From Dryas octopetala (Eukaryota > Streptophyta > Magnoliopsida > Rosales > Rosaceae), in contig OY992834.1 in NCBI GenBank assembly GCA_963921425.1, positions 24,255,923-24,319,922 on the forward strand: 64,000 bases of DNA. Reading direction: 5' to 3'. The stretch's first letter is position 1. Each line of letters begins with the position of its first letter. The position numbers were made by a program, and so were the translations under genes. Positions 47,910-59,645 of this stretch are shown piece after piece. The notes beneath the pieces were generated by a model. That model was not told the DNA's origin. It saw only the letters and a list, made by a program, of their open reading frames with translations, and did no database searches.

Positions 47910-49876
47910 GAGATATTAAAATGGTATATTGAATAAAATTACTCATTGTTAAACTGCCCATATTGAATTGACAGACCGAAGATGCATGTTACGACTTGAA
48001 TGCTTGCCATGCCAATGTGGTCTTTATCTTCTTCTTTTTTTTTTTTTTTTATAAGAATCTTTCTTTGGTTTAGACTTCACGTGGCTAAGTTTGCTGATGT
48101 AGTCCTATGCCATTATGGTCATTTAGAAAATGAAATGATCTGATTCTTAAAGTGCTACTGTTTGAAGCCCTTGGCATTAATTCTCCATTTTCCTATATAT
48201 CTATAGTACGTCATCCTTTGTTGGCTAATGGTAAGTTAAGCCATGGTCCCAACAACCTCTGACCCAGTCAACTGTTGGATTTTAAAATATTGAATATTGA
48301 TGATGAGGGCCTTAATTAATTTTTGTTTTTGGGAATATTATAAGAGTCTATTACTTATAAGGTACTAACAAAGTAAAATATTAACCAAAAACACCCAATC
48401 CATTTCTTTTAACATGCAGACACTTTCCACCAGCCCAAAACATAACATGTGGACACCTTCTTTTCTTGGCCAAATCGATCCCTTTCTTCAACTTTACCAA
48501 ATCGACAATTGTTCATCTTCACTCTCAAACATCCTTCTACAACTGCTACAGTAACAACGAAAAAAAGAGGTTTAATCTCTACAATTTCATCTAGTAACTG
48601 CAACTCCAATAAACTGCAGTTTCAGTTCATTTGCAACGTTCCAGAAATTGCAATTTCAAAAACTGAGCTTAAAAAAAAAAAAAATCCAGAACCTTCTACT
48701 GATAAGAAATCAAAGTAGGAGTCTACCACGAGCTGTGATCATGCCCATTCGAGGAGAAGTCGGAGTGGTCGGAGCAGATCCAGAAGGCTTCGATTGAGCT
48801 CGGAGCAGATCCATTGTTTCTTGGTCAGTGTTGAGATTTTCAAGGCCGTTGACAGCAGCGCTGCTCGTGGTGGTGGTGTTCGTCCCGGAGGTGCTTGCTC
48901 TGCAAAGAAGAAGAACAAGAAGATGATGAAGAGGAAAGAGAAGAGAGACATAGCGGGGGGAAAGAGAGATGATGAAAGTGAAGAGAGAAGAAAGAGAAAG
49001 ACAAAAAATAAAATAAAATGACAATTGACCAGATTTCAAGATAAGCCAGCTAGCTGCAACTTACCTTGTTGTTAAATAAAATTAATTGGTGCATTGGAGA
49101 ATAAAAACAATAAGTAAAATGTAGCTTAAGGTAATTAATTCATATTATAAACCCTTAGTCTTGTCAAAGAAAGTTTTTTAAAAAAATGTATTTAGCTTTT
49201 CCAAACAATTTCTTAACTTTTAAAAAATGTATTTAGTAAGGACAAAATAGGATTTTCCTTTAAAAAATTGATGGAATAAGGGCAATCCATTTAAGTGTTA
49301 CTTAGTCTTTATATACGAAAAATTATTAGATACTTGTATTCGATACCCCGCTACGTGGTTGTCCCTTCTAAACCTCTGGATGTACGTATCTCTAAGAATC
49401 ATGAATCTAAAAATTGGAACATCTATATATATGGCTAAATAAAATAAAAAAATTGCCCTTCTTCCGTTACGTTTTTAAATGATTAATGTTTCATTTTGTC
49501 CAATTAAACATCCGAATCACAGATTGAAGATTCAATTGTGAAGTTTTAAAGTTCACAGAACTAAAATTCAAAATTGGTCAAAGATTAAAGAGAGTATTTA
49601 ACCTTTTGATTAATTTTCTGCAGCCCTTCAAATATAAAATTGATTGGTTGAGAGACCAAATTGGACTTGGCTGCTAACACTAATTTTTCCACTCCACGCA
49701 TGATGTATAGTTGGAAAGCAATCAAGTTGGACTTGGGTGCTAACAGCCTAACACTATTATTGGCCAGTCATATTCATAGCAGGTTCCATATAAATAGGTT
49801 CCAAGGCCAAATTAAAGACCAGCTAGACACATTATACAAACTCACAAAGGCCTTTAGATATTGGTGTAGAGGGAAA
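47910..49876. other. Intergenic region with one exon-like stretch
   Basis: Non-coding sequence lies upstream of the methyltransferase. On the minus strand, 48901-48720 is open and follows a splice-acceptor-like TTTGCAG. It reads Ser/Thr/Pro-rich residues with TDQETMDLLRAQS, and codon use is less AT-biased than its surroundings. It may be a stray exon or gene fragment, but I do not recognise the family. The 5' flank (49660-49876) should contain the methyltransferase promoter and 5' UTR. Confidence 0.4.
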
Positions 49877-52800
49877 ATGGCAGGTTTATTCGACAAGCAA
49901 GCAGAGGATTACTTGGTTGCGAGGCCAACTTATCCCAAGGAATGGTATTCCATGCTGGCCGCTCTCACCCCCCAACACTCTTTAGCTTGGGATGCTGGCA
50001 CTGGCAACGGCCAAGCTGCTTTCACGGTTAGTCTTAATTTCCATCTCCCTTGCTCAAATTCATTATATATATAGAGACTTAAAAAATAGATGGATTCGAT
50101 CATCGAATTACAATGTAGAGTGCGTCCCACAAGCCATACCTTATTTGTTTAAGATAAGATATATATCAACTGAAGAGATATATATATATATATATAGGGG
50201 GTGAATCCGTGACATTTTATTTTTGACACAAGTTTTCAATAGGGCCCACTCCATATAGAATTTCAACGATCTGAACCGTCTATTTTTTAAATCTCTATTA
50301 AAGAATCATTCTTTCAAAAAATTAAGTAAATCAGAAATCATTTACCTACAAAGATTTTATTTTTTATTTTTTAGGGTAAATCATATCATTGTATTAAGGG
50401 AAAATGTTAGCAAAAGGACTATAACTATACCCCTATTTTCAGTTGAAGATCCCGTTTTCACTTTGCTTCAATTAAGGAATATTATTTTTCAAGTGCTTCA
50501 ATCAAGGATATTCCGTCAATTCTGTCAAAACTTTCGTTAAAATTGATCACGTGAGGGTCACGTGACCAATTTATAAGGGCAAAATATTCTTTTCTCATAA
50601 AAAAATAAAACTAAATAAATTTAAACAAATTTAAAAACAAAAAAGAAATTCCCTCCATCTCCCACCTTCGCTACCCCCTGCACCATGTCCCCGCCCCCTC
50701 CTCCCCCTATACCATCGCCATCCTTCCCCCCTCCCCCACCCGTCCTAGCCCTGGCCCCCGGCCCCGTCGCAAAACCCAGTCAAACCAGCCCGGAGTAGCG
50801 AGTTCTCCACACGCCTCCAGTTCCGGGCGTTGGAGCTCTCGGTCGGAGTCTCCCTGAACCGGTTGCCGTCGTCCAAGGCCCAGGAGGAGCCGCCGGTCTC
50901 CAACTCCATCATGGCCGTATTCAAGCGGTCGCAGGTGAACCAGCGTAGGCACCCGGAGAGCTTCCACTTGCAGCAGATTTACAACCAGCAACAAACAGCA
51001 TCGCTTTTGAAGGTCGAGCTCAAGAACTTCATTTTGTCGATTTTGGACGACCCGATTGTGAGTCGGGTCTTCGGGGAAGTCGGGTTTCAAAGCCGTGATA
51101 TAAAGCTCGCGGTTGTTCACCCCCTGGTGATGCAAGCGTCGGCCCGATTTCCACGGACCCGGTGCTCGCCCATTTTCTTGTGCAATTTAACAGATTCGGA
51201 CCCTGCTCGTCCGGGTTTCAGCTTCCCCTTTTCTGGATTCGAAGATAGGGACGATAATTGTAGACGAATCGACGACGTTTTGTCTAGAAAGAGCGTTGAA
51301 AAGGGATTTCCGAGTTTGTTGTCAATGGTGGGAGTGAAGAGAAGATGGGTATCAAGCTTAAAGAGGTGGGTCACATGGTTAAGCATTGCTCTGGAGCTGG
51401 TGTTATTGTCAACTTGGGTGAATTGAAGGCTTTAGTGGGTGAGGGTGTGGTGGACGGTGCTGGGGCTGGGGCTGGGTTTGACTGGGTTTTGCGACGGGGC
51501 CGGGGCTGGGTTGGGGTGGTGGAGCTGGATGGGGCCAGGGCTGGGACGGGTGGGGGAGGGGGGAGGGATGGCGATGGTATAGGGGGAGGAGGGGGCGGGG
51601 ACATGGTGCAGGGGGTGGCGAAGGTGGGAGATGGAGGGAATTTTTGTTTTGTTTTTAAATTTGTTTAAATTTATTTAGTTTTATCTTTTTATGAGAAAAG
51701 ACTATTTTACCCTTATAAATTGGTCACGTGACCCTCACGTGATCAATTTTAACGGAAGTTTTGACAGAATTGACGGAATATCCTTGATTGAAACACTTGA
51801 AAAATAATAGTCCTTAATTGAAGCAAAGTGAAAACGGGATCCTCAACTGAAAATAGGGGTATAGTTATAGTCTTTTTGCTAACATTTTCCCTTGTATTAA
51901 AATAGCAAAAAAGGCCGAGATAATACAAAATATGAGCCCAAAGGCTTATAAAAAAATAAAACCCCACAGAAGTAGAGCAAAAAAGCCCACATAAATTTCA
52001 AGATCTTATAACATCGGCATCGAGTAGACATATAGCCACCAAACGGAGCCGAGGTACCATAGGAATTAGCTAATTAGTCGCGTTTGGGTCCACAATCCTA
52101 CTAACATCTCTAAATCGAGGCTGATAGTAGCTCAAAGTGGCGGATTGTGCTGTAGTAACCAGTGGAAACATGACCGGTACTGGTGAAAATAGTGACTCTC
52201 TAACACTATGTGATGAGCGCTAGAGAAAACTTGAAAGCATCAAAACACAAAACAAATCAAAACAAACTGAATCGCACTGCCGACATGACAATGAATCGAA
52301 AAACCTTTCACAAAGAGAGGTGAAGAAACTCTCACAGGGAGAGTATCCCCAAAGACAAAAATAAAAACACAGAAAAATGAAAAAAAAAATAGAGGAGAGA
52401 GGGGCGAGAGGAGGAGAGTCTGTGAAAACACAGGGGCTGCCCCTCTCCAAAGATTAAATGGTTAACAAAATAAACACTTGAAATGTTGACCATTTAATTA
52501 ATCTTATATGGTAAATGGTTTCCAATTTACCTAATTTTTTGCAAGGATGGCCCCTTAAACATATATATATATATATATATATATAGAGGGTCTTTCCAAT
52601 AAGGAATCCCTCATTTAGTGTTAAATGAGGGATCACCTTGTGGGGCCTACACGAGTCGTTTTGTATTAATCTGAACCGTCCATTTTTTACATCTCCATTG
52701 ATAGATCATCCCTGCAAGAAATCAGCTAAATCAGAAATCGTTTACCCGTTCGATTAAACGGTCAAAGTTTAGGTGTTTATAGAGGAATTTGTTGTTCGTC

Positions 52801-54582
52801 CATTTGTTTTAAACTTTGACCACTTAAACAAACGGGTAAACGATTTCCGATTTGGCTGATTTTTTGCAAAGATGATCTATCAATGCAGATGTAAAAAATG
52901 GACGGTTCAGATTAACACAAAACGACCCGTGTGGGCCACACAGAATGATCCCTCATTTAACACTAAATAAGGGATCCCTTATTGGAAGGGCCCTCTCTCT
53001 ATATATATATATATATATATATGTTAGTTCTTTTTTGCATATGGAGGTCCGAAAGTTTCCAACTTTTGCACTCATTCGACAATGGGATATACAACTACTA
53101 GAAGCAAGGTGCTTTAATCGACAATATTTTTTATCCACTTTTTTCATTTTTCAAATTTCAATCTCTGGTTGCTTGTTTTAAGGTGTAAAATTGATGTCCA
53201 AACTAGAGAATTAAAACCTAAAATTTAAGCGATCAATGGATGCAGATCCATCCACATAAGACAAATTTACAATAATTGATCAATCATCTCTCGCATCCAT
53301 AGCAAGAATTGGATATTAACATCCAAAAAGAGAATTTCTGTATATTATATATATGTGATCGATATGTTCATTAAGAACTTGTTTGTTAACGTTTAATTTT
53401 TTTTGTCTAGCGAAGAGATACCTACAAAATATAAGAGAGAGGAAGAAAGGAGGGAACAGAAGAGGGGATAAAGAAATGAAGGAGAATGCATGAAACAAAA
53501 ACTCAAAAAAATATATATTTGAAATTATTTTGAGTTTTTAGTTTATGTACCATTTATTCTCCTTACATGTATGGATTCAGATATATCCTCTATGGATTAT
53601 TTTGGTATTGATCTTGGGTTCATGTCTGAGTCTATACCATTTTAGACTTCTATATATATTAACCCTATATAATTCTTTCTAGCTAGTATAAATTTTAAAC
53701 TCAAAACGCATAATCCTTAACTGATCGAAGAAGCTAGATTAGCATAGGGATCATATTCCTGAATGTATCATCTTCTTTCTCATTACCTTCTTGATTTTTT
53801 ATTAAAACAAACATCAAAAACCAAAAACTAAAAACCAAAAGCCAAAAACGAAAAACTAAAAACCAAAAGCCAAAAACTAAAAACGCTACCAAACCTACCC
53901 TAAGTTACTTTTGTTTGTATAAGACTAAATATGTGTGTTTTCATTTGTTTTACAGCTGTCAGAGCACTACGAACAAGTAATAGGAAGCGATATCAGCGAA
54001 GCTCAATTGAAGAATGCAATCCAGCATCCTCGAGTTCGTTACATCCACACTCCAATATCCATTTCCGATGATGAACTGGTTAACTTACTAGGGGGCGAAA
54101 ACTCAGTCGATTTGCTGACCGTGGCCCAAGCTGTGCACTGGTTCGACCTCCCCAAATTCTATTTCATCGTCAAGCGCCTCCTGCGTAAACCAGGGGGCAT
54201 AATTGCTGTTTGGGGCTACAATGGCGCTGTAGTAAGCCCTGCGTTCGATCATGTAATGGAGGGCTTTCACGAAACAACTCAACCCTTTTGGGACCCAAAG
54301 TCACAATGCTTGTGGGAAGGTTATAGGACACTTCCATTCCCATTTGAGAGTGTTGGTTTGGGTTGTGAGGGCCAGCCTTTATCACTAGAAATACCAAAGG
54401 AATTGTCATTTGAGGGGGTTCTGAGGATGTTAAGGTCCTACTCTGCCGTCACTACAGCTAAGGGCCAAGGTGTGGATTTGTTATCTCAAGAGGTGATCAA
54501 AGAGCTTGAAAGAGCTTGGGGTGGGCCTAATTTGGTTAGATCTGTTACGAGCAAGGCATTTATGCTTGTTGGGAAAGTTTGA
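49877..54582 (+). CDS. SAM-dependent class I methyltransferase (methyltransferase type 11), 2 exons
   Basis: Exon 1 is 49877-50026 and exon 2 is 53956-54582 (donor ACG|GTTAG, acceptor TTTTACAG|CTG). The joined frame is 258 aa. The N-terminus MAGLFDKQAEDYLVARPTYP is typical of the plant 'putative methyltransferase' group related to trans-aconitate methyltransferase. Motif I (WDAGTGNGQAA) ends exon 1. The ribose-binding acidic residue follows in VIGSDIS at the start of exon 2. Motif IV is DLLTVAQAVHWFD, and LLRKPGGIIAVWGYNG is the strand before the C-terminal cap. The fold requires both exons, so the intron splits the AdoMet site. The substrate is unknown. The intron is 3.9 kb and consists mostly of transposons. 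An upstream ATG (49661) in the same frame would add 72 residues that do not resemble the family, so 49877 is preferred. Confidence 0.92.
50398..51891. mobile_element. Pack-MULE (Mutator-like element carrying a host gene fragment)
   Basis: A perfect 9-bp duplication, TTGTATTAA, lies at 50389-50397 and 51892-51900. The ends GGGAAAATGTTAGCAAAAGGAC and GTCTTTTTGCTAACATTTTCCC begin long inverted repeats of roughly 390-430 bp (left about 50398-50792, right about 51465-51891). They contain the mirrored phrases TTGATCACGTGAGGGTCACGTGACC and TCGCAAAACCCAGTCAAACCAG. Length is 1494 bp. There is no transposase. The core between the arms is the SMXL-like gene fragment. GC content of the inner arms and core is far above that of the surrounding intron. 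Both the TSD length and the long arms fit the Mutator superfamily. Confidence 0.93.
50787..51455 (+). pseudogene. SMXL6/7/8 (D53-type) gene fragment inside the Pack-MULE
   Basis: The fragment starts in frame with STRLQFRALELSVGVSL and continues through LPSSK, PPVSNS, KRSQVNQRRHPESFHLQQI, LKVELKNFILSILDDPIV, RVFGEVGF and IFLCNLTDSDPAR to about RRIDDVLSRKS (51290). These are the double Clp-N region and the linker to the first ATPase domain of strigolactone-pathway SMXL/D53 repressors. After a deletion the reading shifts by one frame: LKEVGHMVKHCSGAGV and LGELKALVGEG (51354-51440) match a more C-terminal part of the same domain. The N-terminal start, most of D1, the D2 ATPase and the EAR motif are absent. 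An ATG at 50830 opens a 198-codon frame, so a truncated Clp-N-like protein is conceivable but not shown. Confidence 0.88.
52586..52995. mobile_element. Foldback MITE, 410 bp, inserted in a (TA)n tract
   Basis: An almost complete palindrome starts GAGGGTCTTTCCAATAAGGAATCCCTCATTTAGTG and ends with its complement GGGATCCCTTATTGGAAGGGCCCTC. The inner arms carry CTGAACCGTCCATTTTTTACATCTC and AATCGTTTACCCGTTCGATTAAACGGTCAAAGTTTA. Both sides are (TA)n, so the duplication is probably TA or longer TA runs. It is in the methyltransferase intron. Confidence 0.92.
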
Positions 54583-54840
54583 TTATGTAATCCCATCTTG
54601 GAGGGCATGTGTTCAATTCAACAACTATCTACAGTTTATTTATCTACTCCCTTGTTAATGATCTCGAACACAAATTTGTAGCCATACATTAATGCACAAG
54701 TATTATATTCGATCATCAGTAGAAGAAAACAGAACATCGCAAGGCCTTGACTTTATTTACGTACGTGTTGTGATTAACTTATTACACATATATTACAAGA
54801 TAGATAGAAACCATCACGTGCAGTCTATGAATTCAGTAGA

Positions 54841-57800
54841 TTACTCAATCAAAATCTCCTTTTCAAACGTGCCGCTTTCAATGCAATTAATTGCTAGGGC
54901 TGCTTTATCTTTGATGTCATCAAACAACTTAAAATAGGCATACCTCCACGACTTCGTTATGAGTAATGTGCCACAAACACCCCAAAAGCCAACTATAAAG
55001 CCAAGTACAATGCTGACATAGAACCACAACACTCCATTATCATTTCCATCTTGCTTCTTGATTATCTTTTGCATCCTTATCAGTAAAAGTGCCATCTCTA
55101 GCTTGGACACTTAATTGAAATAGGAACCCCACACAACAATGGATTGCCCTCATAAAAAGATGAATTATTGAATGTTTGGAGTTGGTTGCCCAAAGGAATT
55201 CTTCCGGTCAAGTTGTTATAAGATAAGTTCAAATAAGACAAGAAAGTTAAAAATCAGAAACTTTGAGGAATCTGTCCTGAAAGGCGGTTGTGTGAAAGAT
55301 CAAGACTTTCGAGCAAATGCAAATTTCCAATCTTTGAGGGGATATTTCCACGTAACTGATTCATTGACAAATTTAAGATACGCAATTCAACGAGACTGCT
55401 TATTTCTTCAGGGATTTCACCTTTTAAAACATTTGACGAAAGATGAATGCTATTGACCAAATCCAAGATCTTGTTATAAATGTACAAGTTCCTGTCCTCT
55501 CAATGAAATCGATGCTTCCAAAATGTACCGCATTTCCCCATTATCAAGTGAACTGGAATTACCATAGACCAAATGAGCCAAATTGTTCAAACACTTGGGA
55601 ATGGTCCCTGAAAATTTGTTGTGAGCAAGGTCTAGGATGTGAAGATAGCCATGATTGCACAATTGTTTGGAGATATGTCCATTAAAAAAATTGGATCGCA
55701 AGCGTAGGATAGACAACATGGATACGTTTGATCCTATCCATAAAGGCAAGTTTCCAGTAAATTTGTTGCCCCTAAGATCAATACTCACCAAAGAAGAACA
55801 ATTTTGCATGGAAGAAGGAATTTCGCCGCCAAAATTGTTATTGTCCATCTTCAACATTACAAGAGAACTTGGGACACCCATTGATCTGGGAATGTTACCA
55901 GACAGACTGTTGTTTGCTAAATCTACATGCAACCAATATTTTGCGCCACACACTCCATGCTTGAGGGCCGGAGTTCTCCATTGCTTCTTAGGGAAAGGAT
56001 TGACAAGCTTTGCATGTTGCAAATACATGCAGGGTGGAATAGTACCATTCAAATGATTATCGGAAAGATACAATTCGACCAAATTGGGAAACAGTGGGTC
56101 CAAATTTGACGGAATTGGCCAGGAAAATAATTAAATTGCTTTGAAAATCAAGGACGGAAGCATTAGTGGACCAAAGTGGAAGAGCTAGGGCCCTCGAATT
56201 GATTATGATGCAATATTATGTACATTAAATTTGGGAATTTCTATTTATGTGGAAGCTTTCCACGAATTTGGTTGTAAGATAAATCGAAATATTCGACTTG
56301 GTGAGATATCTTAAAGAACCAGTCCTCTGGTATGGAATCAGAGATTCCAGAACTCTGAAGAGTCACATGAATTAGTTCAGTTTGAGACTGAAGCCATATG
56401 GCAAAAGAAGGACCTACTTGACACCGTATAATGTCAATTGTGTGAAGTTGGAAAGGAGGAACCCACTCATAAGTTACGTTAAAAATGAAGGACATAGGTC
56501 CTTTTTGGCCTGTGTGTATTACAATATGTTGTAAACTTGTGAAATTTATGAAATGGGCTTCGGTTAAAGTACCTTCCCATGGATTCCAAGACAGGTCTAG
56601 GTGAACTATCTTTGAGAGTTGTCCCAAACTTTCAGGAATGGACCCATTCATATCATTATCGTAGAGCTTAAGAAACTGCAAATTTTGTAGCATCCCTATG
56701 GAGGCTGGCAATTTGTTTTGCAACCAATTAGAAGACAAATCCAGTGACTCTAACCTATTGTTTGTACAATTTGAGAAACCACTCAAAAGCTCTCCAATCC
56801 CACCATCTAATTTGTAATTTCCTGCAAGGTGTAAGATCCTTAGTTCACACAAATTCCCAATGAATTTGGGGATTTTAGATTTGAGGTGATTACTAGATAA
56901 ATCTAGGTGCTGCAAATATTTGAGGTTCGCAAATTCACTTGGAAAGGAACCACTGAATGAATTTCCACTTAGATCAAGTTTTATGAGGCTAGTAAGATTA
57001 AAAAACCAGCTGGAAAATGAAGAGCTGATTGAATTTTGCGACATATGAAGGACCAAAAGTGATGTGAATTGAAGTTAATTGTCCGGAGTGAGAGTGGAAG
57101 GTTTTGAATTTCACATGTAGATAAGTCTAACTCTAACAATGAAGGAAGCATGTTAACAGAATGTAGCCAACTTATTCCTGTGTAGCTAAGGTCCACTCCT
57201 CTCAGAGTGAGGTACTTTAGGGACAAGAGATGAGAAAGCCAACTCAAGTTTTTGGAAGATATTTTCAACTCAACATTCCAACTGATGTCAAGAGTTTTCC
57301 AAGTTTGACAGGTTGCCAAGATGTGGAGGAATCTCTCCCCCAAATGATGCAGCTAGAGGAGATATTGAGATACCTCAAACCTTTAAGCTGACCAAGAAAT
57401 TTAGGAATGCGAATACCTTGAAAATCATTCCTGCATGCTCAGGTCTAGATAATTTAAATGTTTCAAGCTAAGCAATGAAAGATTTATCTTACCCCCCAAG
57501 CAAGACTCTCCATAATCCGACTCGTCCCACTCTTCAGTGTCAGTGGATGCATATGAATTTCGGAGGTCAATCTTTGCAACGTGACCTGTGAGGTGGTCGC
57601 ATAAAATCCCTTTCCAATTTTCCATTGACAGCAATGGTGACCTACCCAAGAAGAAAGCCTTCTAGAAGGTTCAGTAAGATCTTGTTTAAAGGTGATAAGC
57701 GCTGGTCTCTCTTCCTCGATGCATGATTTCACACTACTTGGAAGTCCATCACCCAAACAGAGTATAGTAGTACTCTGCAGATATGAAAAGGCCAAAAGCA

Positions 57801-57864
57801 AAAAGAGCAGATAGTGAGCAATATTGAGGTGACAGTTTTGGTTGAAGTTAGCATAGTTTTCCAT
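54841..57864 (-). pseudogene. LRR receptor-like protein (EIX/Cf-type RLP), frameshifted
   Basis: Read from the Met at 57864, the relic has a signal peptide ([11 protein letters not shown]), the LRR N-cap ([16 protein letters not shown] then HHCCQW), and extracellular LRRs of the plant type L..LDLS.N...G.IP through 55250. Some LRRs preserve KLDLSGNSFSGSFPSEFANL. An acidic juxtamembrane piece with a membrane span (VLWFYVSIVLGFIVGFWGVCGTLL) and a short tail without kinase close the gene at 54841. The frame breaks at about 57640, 57438, 57310, 57060, 56240, 55480 and between 55250 and 55110, where a stretch is scrambled. The full span matches a 970-1000 aa family member. Functional relatives sense microbial patterns at the plasma membrane. 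This copy cannot be translated whole. Its 3' end faces the methyltransferase, 258 bp away. Confidence 0.92.
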
Positions 57865-58449
57865 TATACAAAGTTTTCTTACTTTGCTGCAGATGACTAC
57901 TGAGAACATGTGAATTTATAGGAGGATAGGAGCGTGTAAAATCAGTATTTAAAATATAAAATGAAGGGTGTCCAACTGTCCATGCAGGTCCAAATCCTCC
58001 TCAACCCATTTTACAAGTTTGCAAGTCTAATCAAGTTCACAGGATTGGCTAATAGGCTTAAATAAGACTATAGTCACTAAACCCTGTAATTATGTTTTGG
58101 CTTCAAGTCTTTGATGGGTCCAAGTCGTCCTCAACCCATTTTACAAGTTTTAGCACATGACTGTTGAGAAAGGGAGAGGGCCAAGGACTAATAAAAAGTA
58201 ACCAATGGTAATCAATAATGATTAATATATGTGACCGAGGACTGAGGATCTGGTAATCAATATAATTAATGCGGCTGCCAATATGTTGATTTGTGTGGAC
58301 GGCAGTGTCTTACTAGTGAATAATAATTGCTTGAATCCATATTTACTCACAATCTTTAATATAGCCCCACCCCCTATTATAAATCTGGAGAAGAACTTGG
58401 GTCGAAAAAATGAATACATAAGGTATAGCCTCAGCCCTATTAAAAAAAT

Positions 58450-58617
58450 GGTAGAGATCTCATGTCCCCAAATTCTCTGTCCTTCTTTGTTCCCTCTTAC
58501 ATATTTTGAGGGCCTTTTCGTAATTCTTGTTTTACTTAAAATTTTTATTATTTTTTTCAAAATATGTGAGAGGGGACAAAGAGGGACATGGAGATTTGGA
58601 GATATGAGATCTCTACC
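58450..58617. mobile_element. Small foldback MITE, about 168 bp
   Basis: GGTAGAGATCTCATGTCCCC, TCCTTCTTTGTTCCCTCTTACATATTTTGA pairs with CAAAATATGTGAGAGGGGACAAAGAGGGACATGG and ATGAGATCTCTACC. The loop is AT-rich. The flanks are A-rich, and no unambiguous duplication is visible. Confidence 0.75.
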
Positions 58618-59439
58618 CATTTAAAAACTAGAGCTTTCAGATCGATTGCTCCTTATGGGATCAAAAACTTAGGAGATCAAACAAATATTATTTTACTTTG
58701 CAAGCATATACATATTTGGTATGAATATTGTATTTAATATATTATTTTTTAGAAAAATATGATTAAATATCAAATATCAATAGTTTTTTAGCAAAACAGT
58801 AATTAAGACACTATTTTTTTTAGTTTAAGTACTAACCTATAGCAAGACATTTTGGATTAGATCACAAATCTATACAAAATATGAATATTTTACATCAATT
58901 GCTAGGCCAAAGTGGTTATCTGTTATATATATATTTTTTTTGGTTTGATATATAGCTGTAACTGTCTAATATTCATAAAAATTCAAAGTTTATAAGAGTT
59001 TAATGCTTTTGATTTACGCTTAAAACAAATTAAAGTACTACAACCTACAGACTAAACACTAAAGCTTAAGTCTCGCAAACACTGACAAAACAACAAATCA
59101 ATTAAAAAGTTGTGACTCTTGTACAGTCACAATTGAGTTTGTTTAAAAAAAAAAAATGTAAGTGTTTCGTAGAACCACGTTTTTTAAAATTGGTACAAAA
59201 ACTGAAATATTGTATATAGAGTAAAATGACATAAAAATTTTAGTAGTTAAAATGAAAAAACATATATTGAAATTTAATACCTAAAATGAAAAAACATATA
59301 TTGAAATATTACTTTATTAATATATATTTCTCTCCACTTTTTTTTTTCTGATCAAATTCTCTTCACTTAACTTGTTGGTTTTGTATCACAAAAGGAAATA
59401 ATATATATTTGTTCTTTTGATTAATTACACAAACACTCC

Positions 59440-59645
59440 TAATTTATAAGGATATATATGAATATATTAAAAATATAAACATATTAAGGACATATATGAA
59501 CATATTAAAAATATATAAACATATAAATTAAACATATAAACATATTTAATATAATATGAATATATAAAAATATAAACATATTAAGGTTATATTAATTTAT
59601 AAGGATATATATATGAATATATTAAAAATATAAACATATTAACAT
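59440..59645. repeat. AT-rich minisatellite-like zone
   Basis: The phrase ATATATGAACATATTAAAAATATAAACATATTAA recurs four to five times with small changes and indels. Its purity and AT content suggest slippage-driven expansion. Confidence 0.8.

Larger units (their letters stand above)
50357..52447 (-). mobile_element. Retroposon (SINE or truncated LINE), minus orientation, host of the Pack-MULE
   Basis: The octamer CAAAGATT flanks the insertion (50349-50356 and 52448-52455). Just inside the left copy, TTTATTTTTTATTTTTTAGGG reads as an A-rich tail on the minus strand. The body (51901-52447) contains phrases such as CACAGGGAGAGTATCCCC and ACAGGGGCTGCCCCTCTCC and is non-coding. With the Pack-MULE and its duplication removed, the retroposon is about 590 bp. 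Confidence 0.65.
50197..52560. mobile_element. (TA)n-associated MITE, split by a younger insertion and truncated at its right end
   Basis: The left arm (50197-50348) follows a (TA)n run and has GGGCCCACTCCATATAG, TCTGAACCGTCTATTTTTTAAATCTCTATT and AATTAAGTAAATCAGAAATCATTTACC. The right arm (52456-52560) has the complement GGTAAATGGTTTCCAATTTACCTAATTTTTTGCAAGGATGG and then stops abruptly at another (TA)n run. The distal right arm is missing. It is the same family as 14740 and 52586. Confidence 0.78.

Noticed and set aside
50707-51135. 142-codon minus-strand frame inside the Pack-MULE
   Set aside because: It is antisense to the SMXL fragment, and the sense frame explains the conservation.
55655-56056. 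133-codon plus-strand frame
   Set aside because: It is antisense to the LRR region of the receptor-like protein pseudogene.
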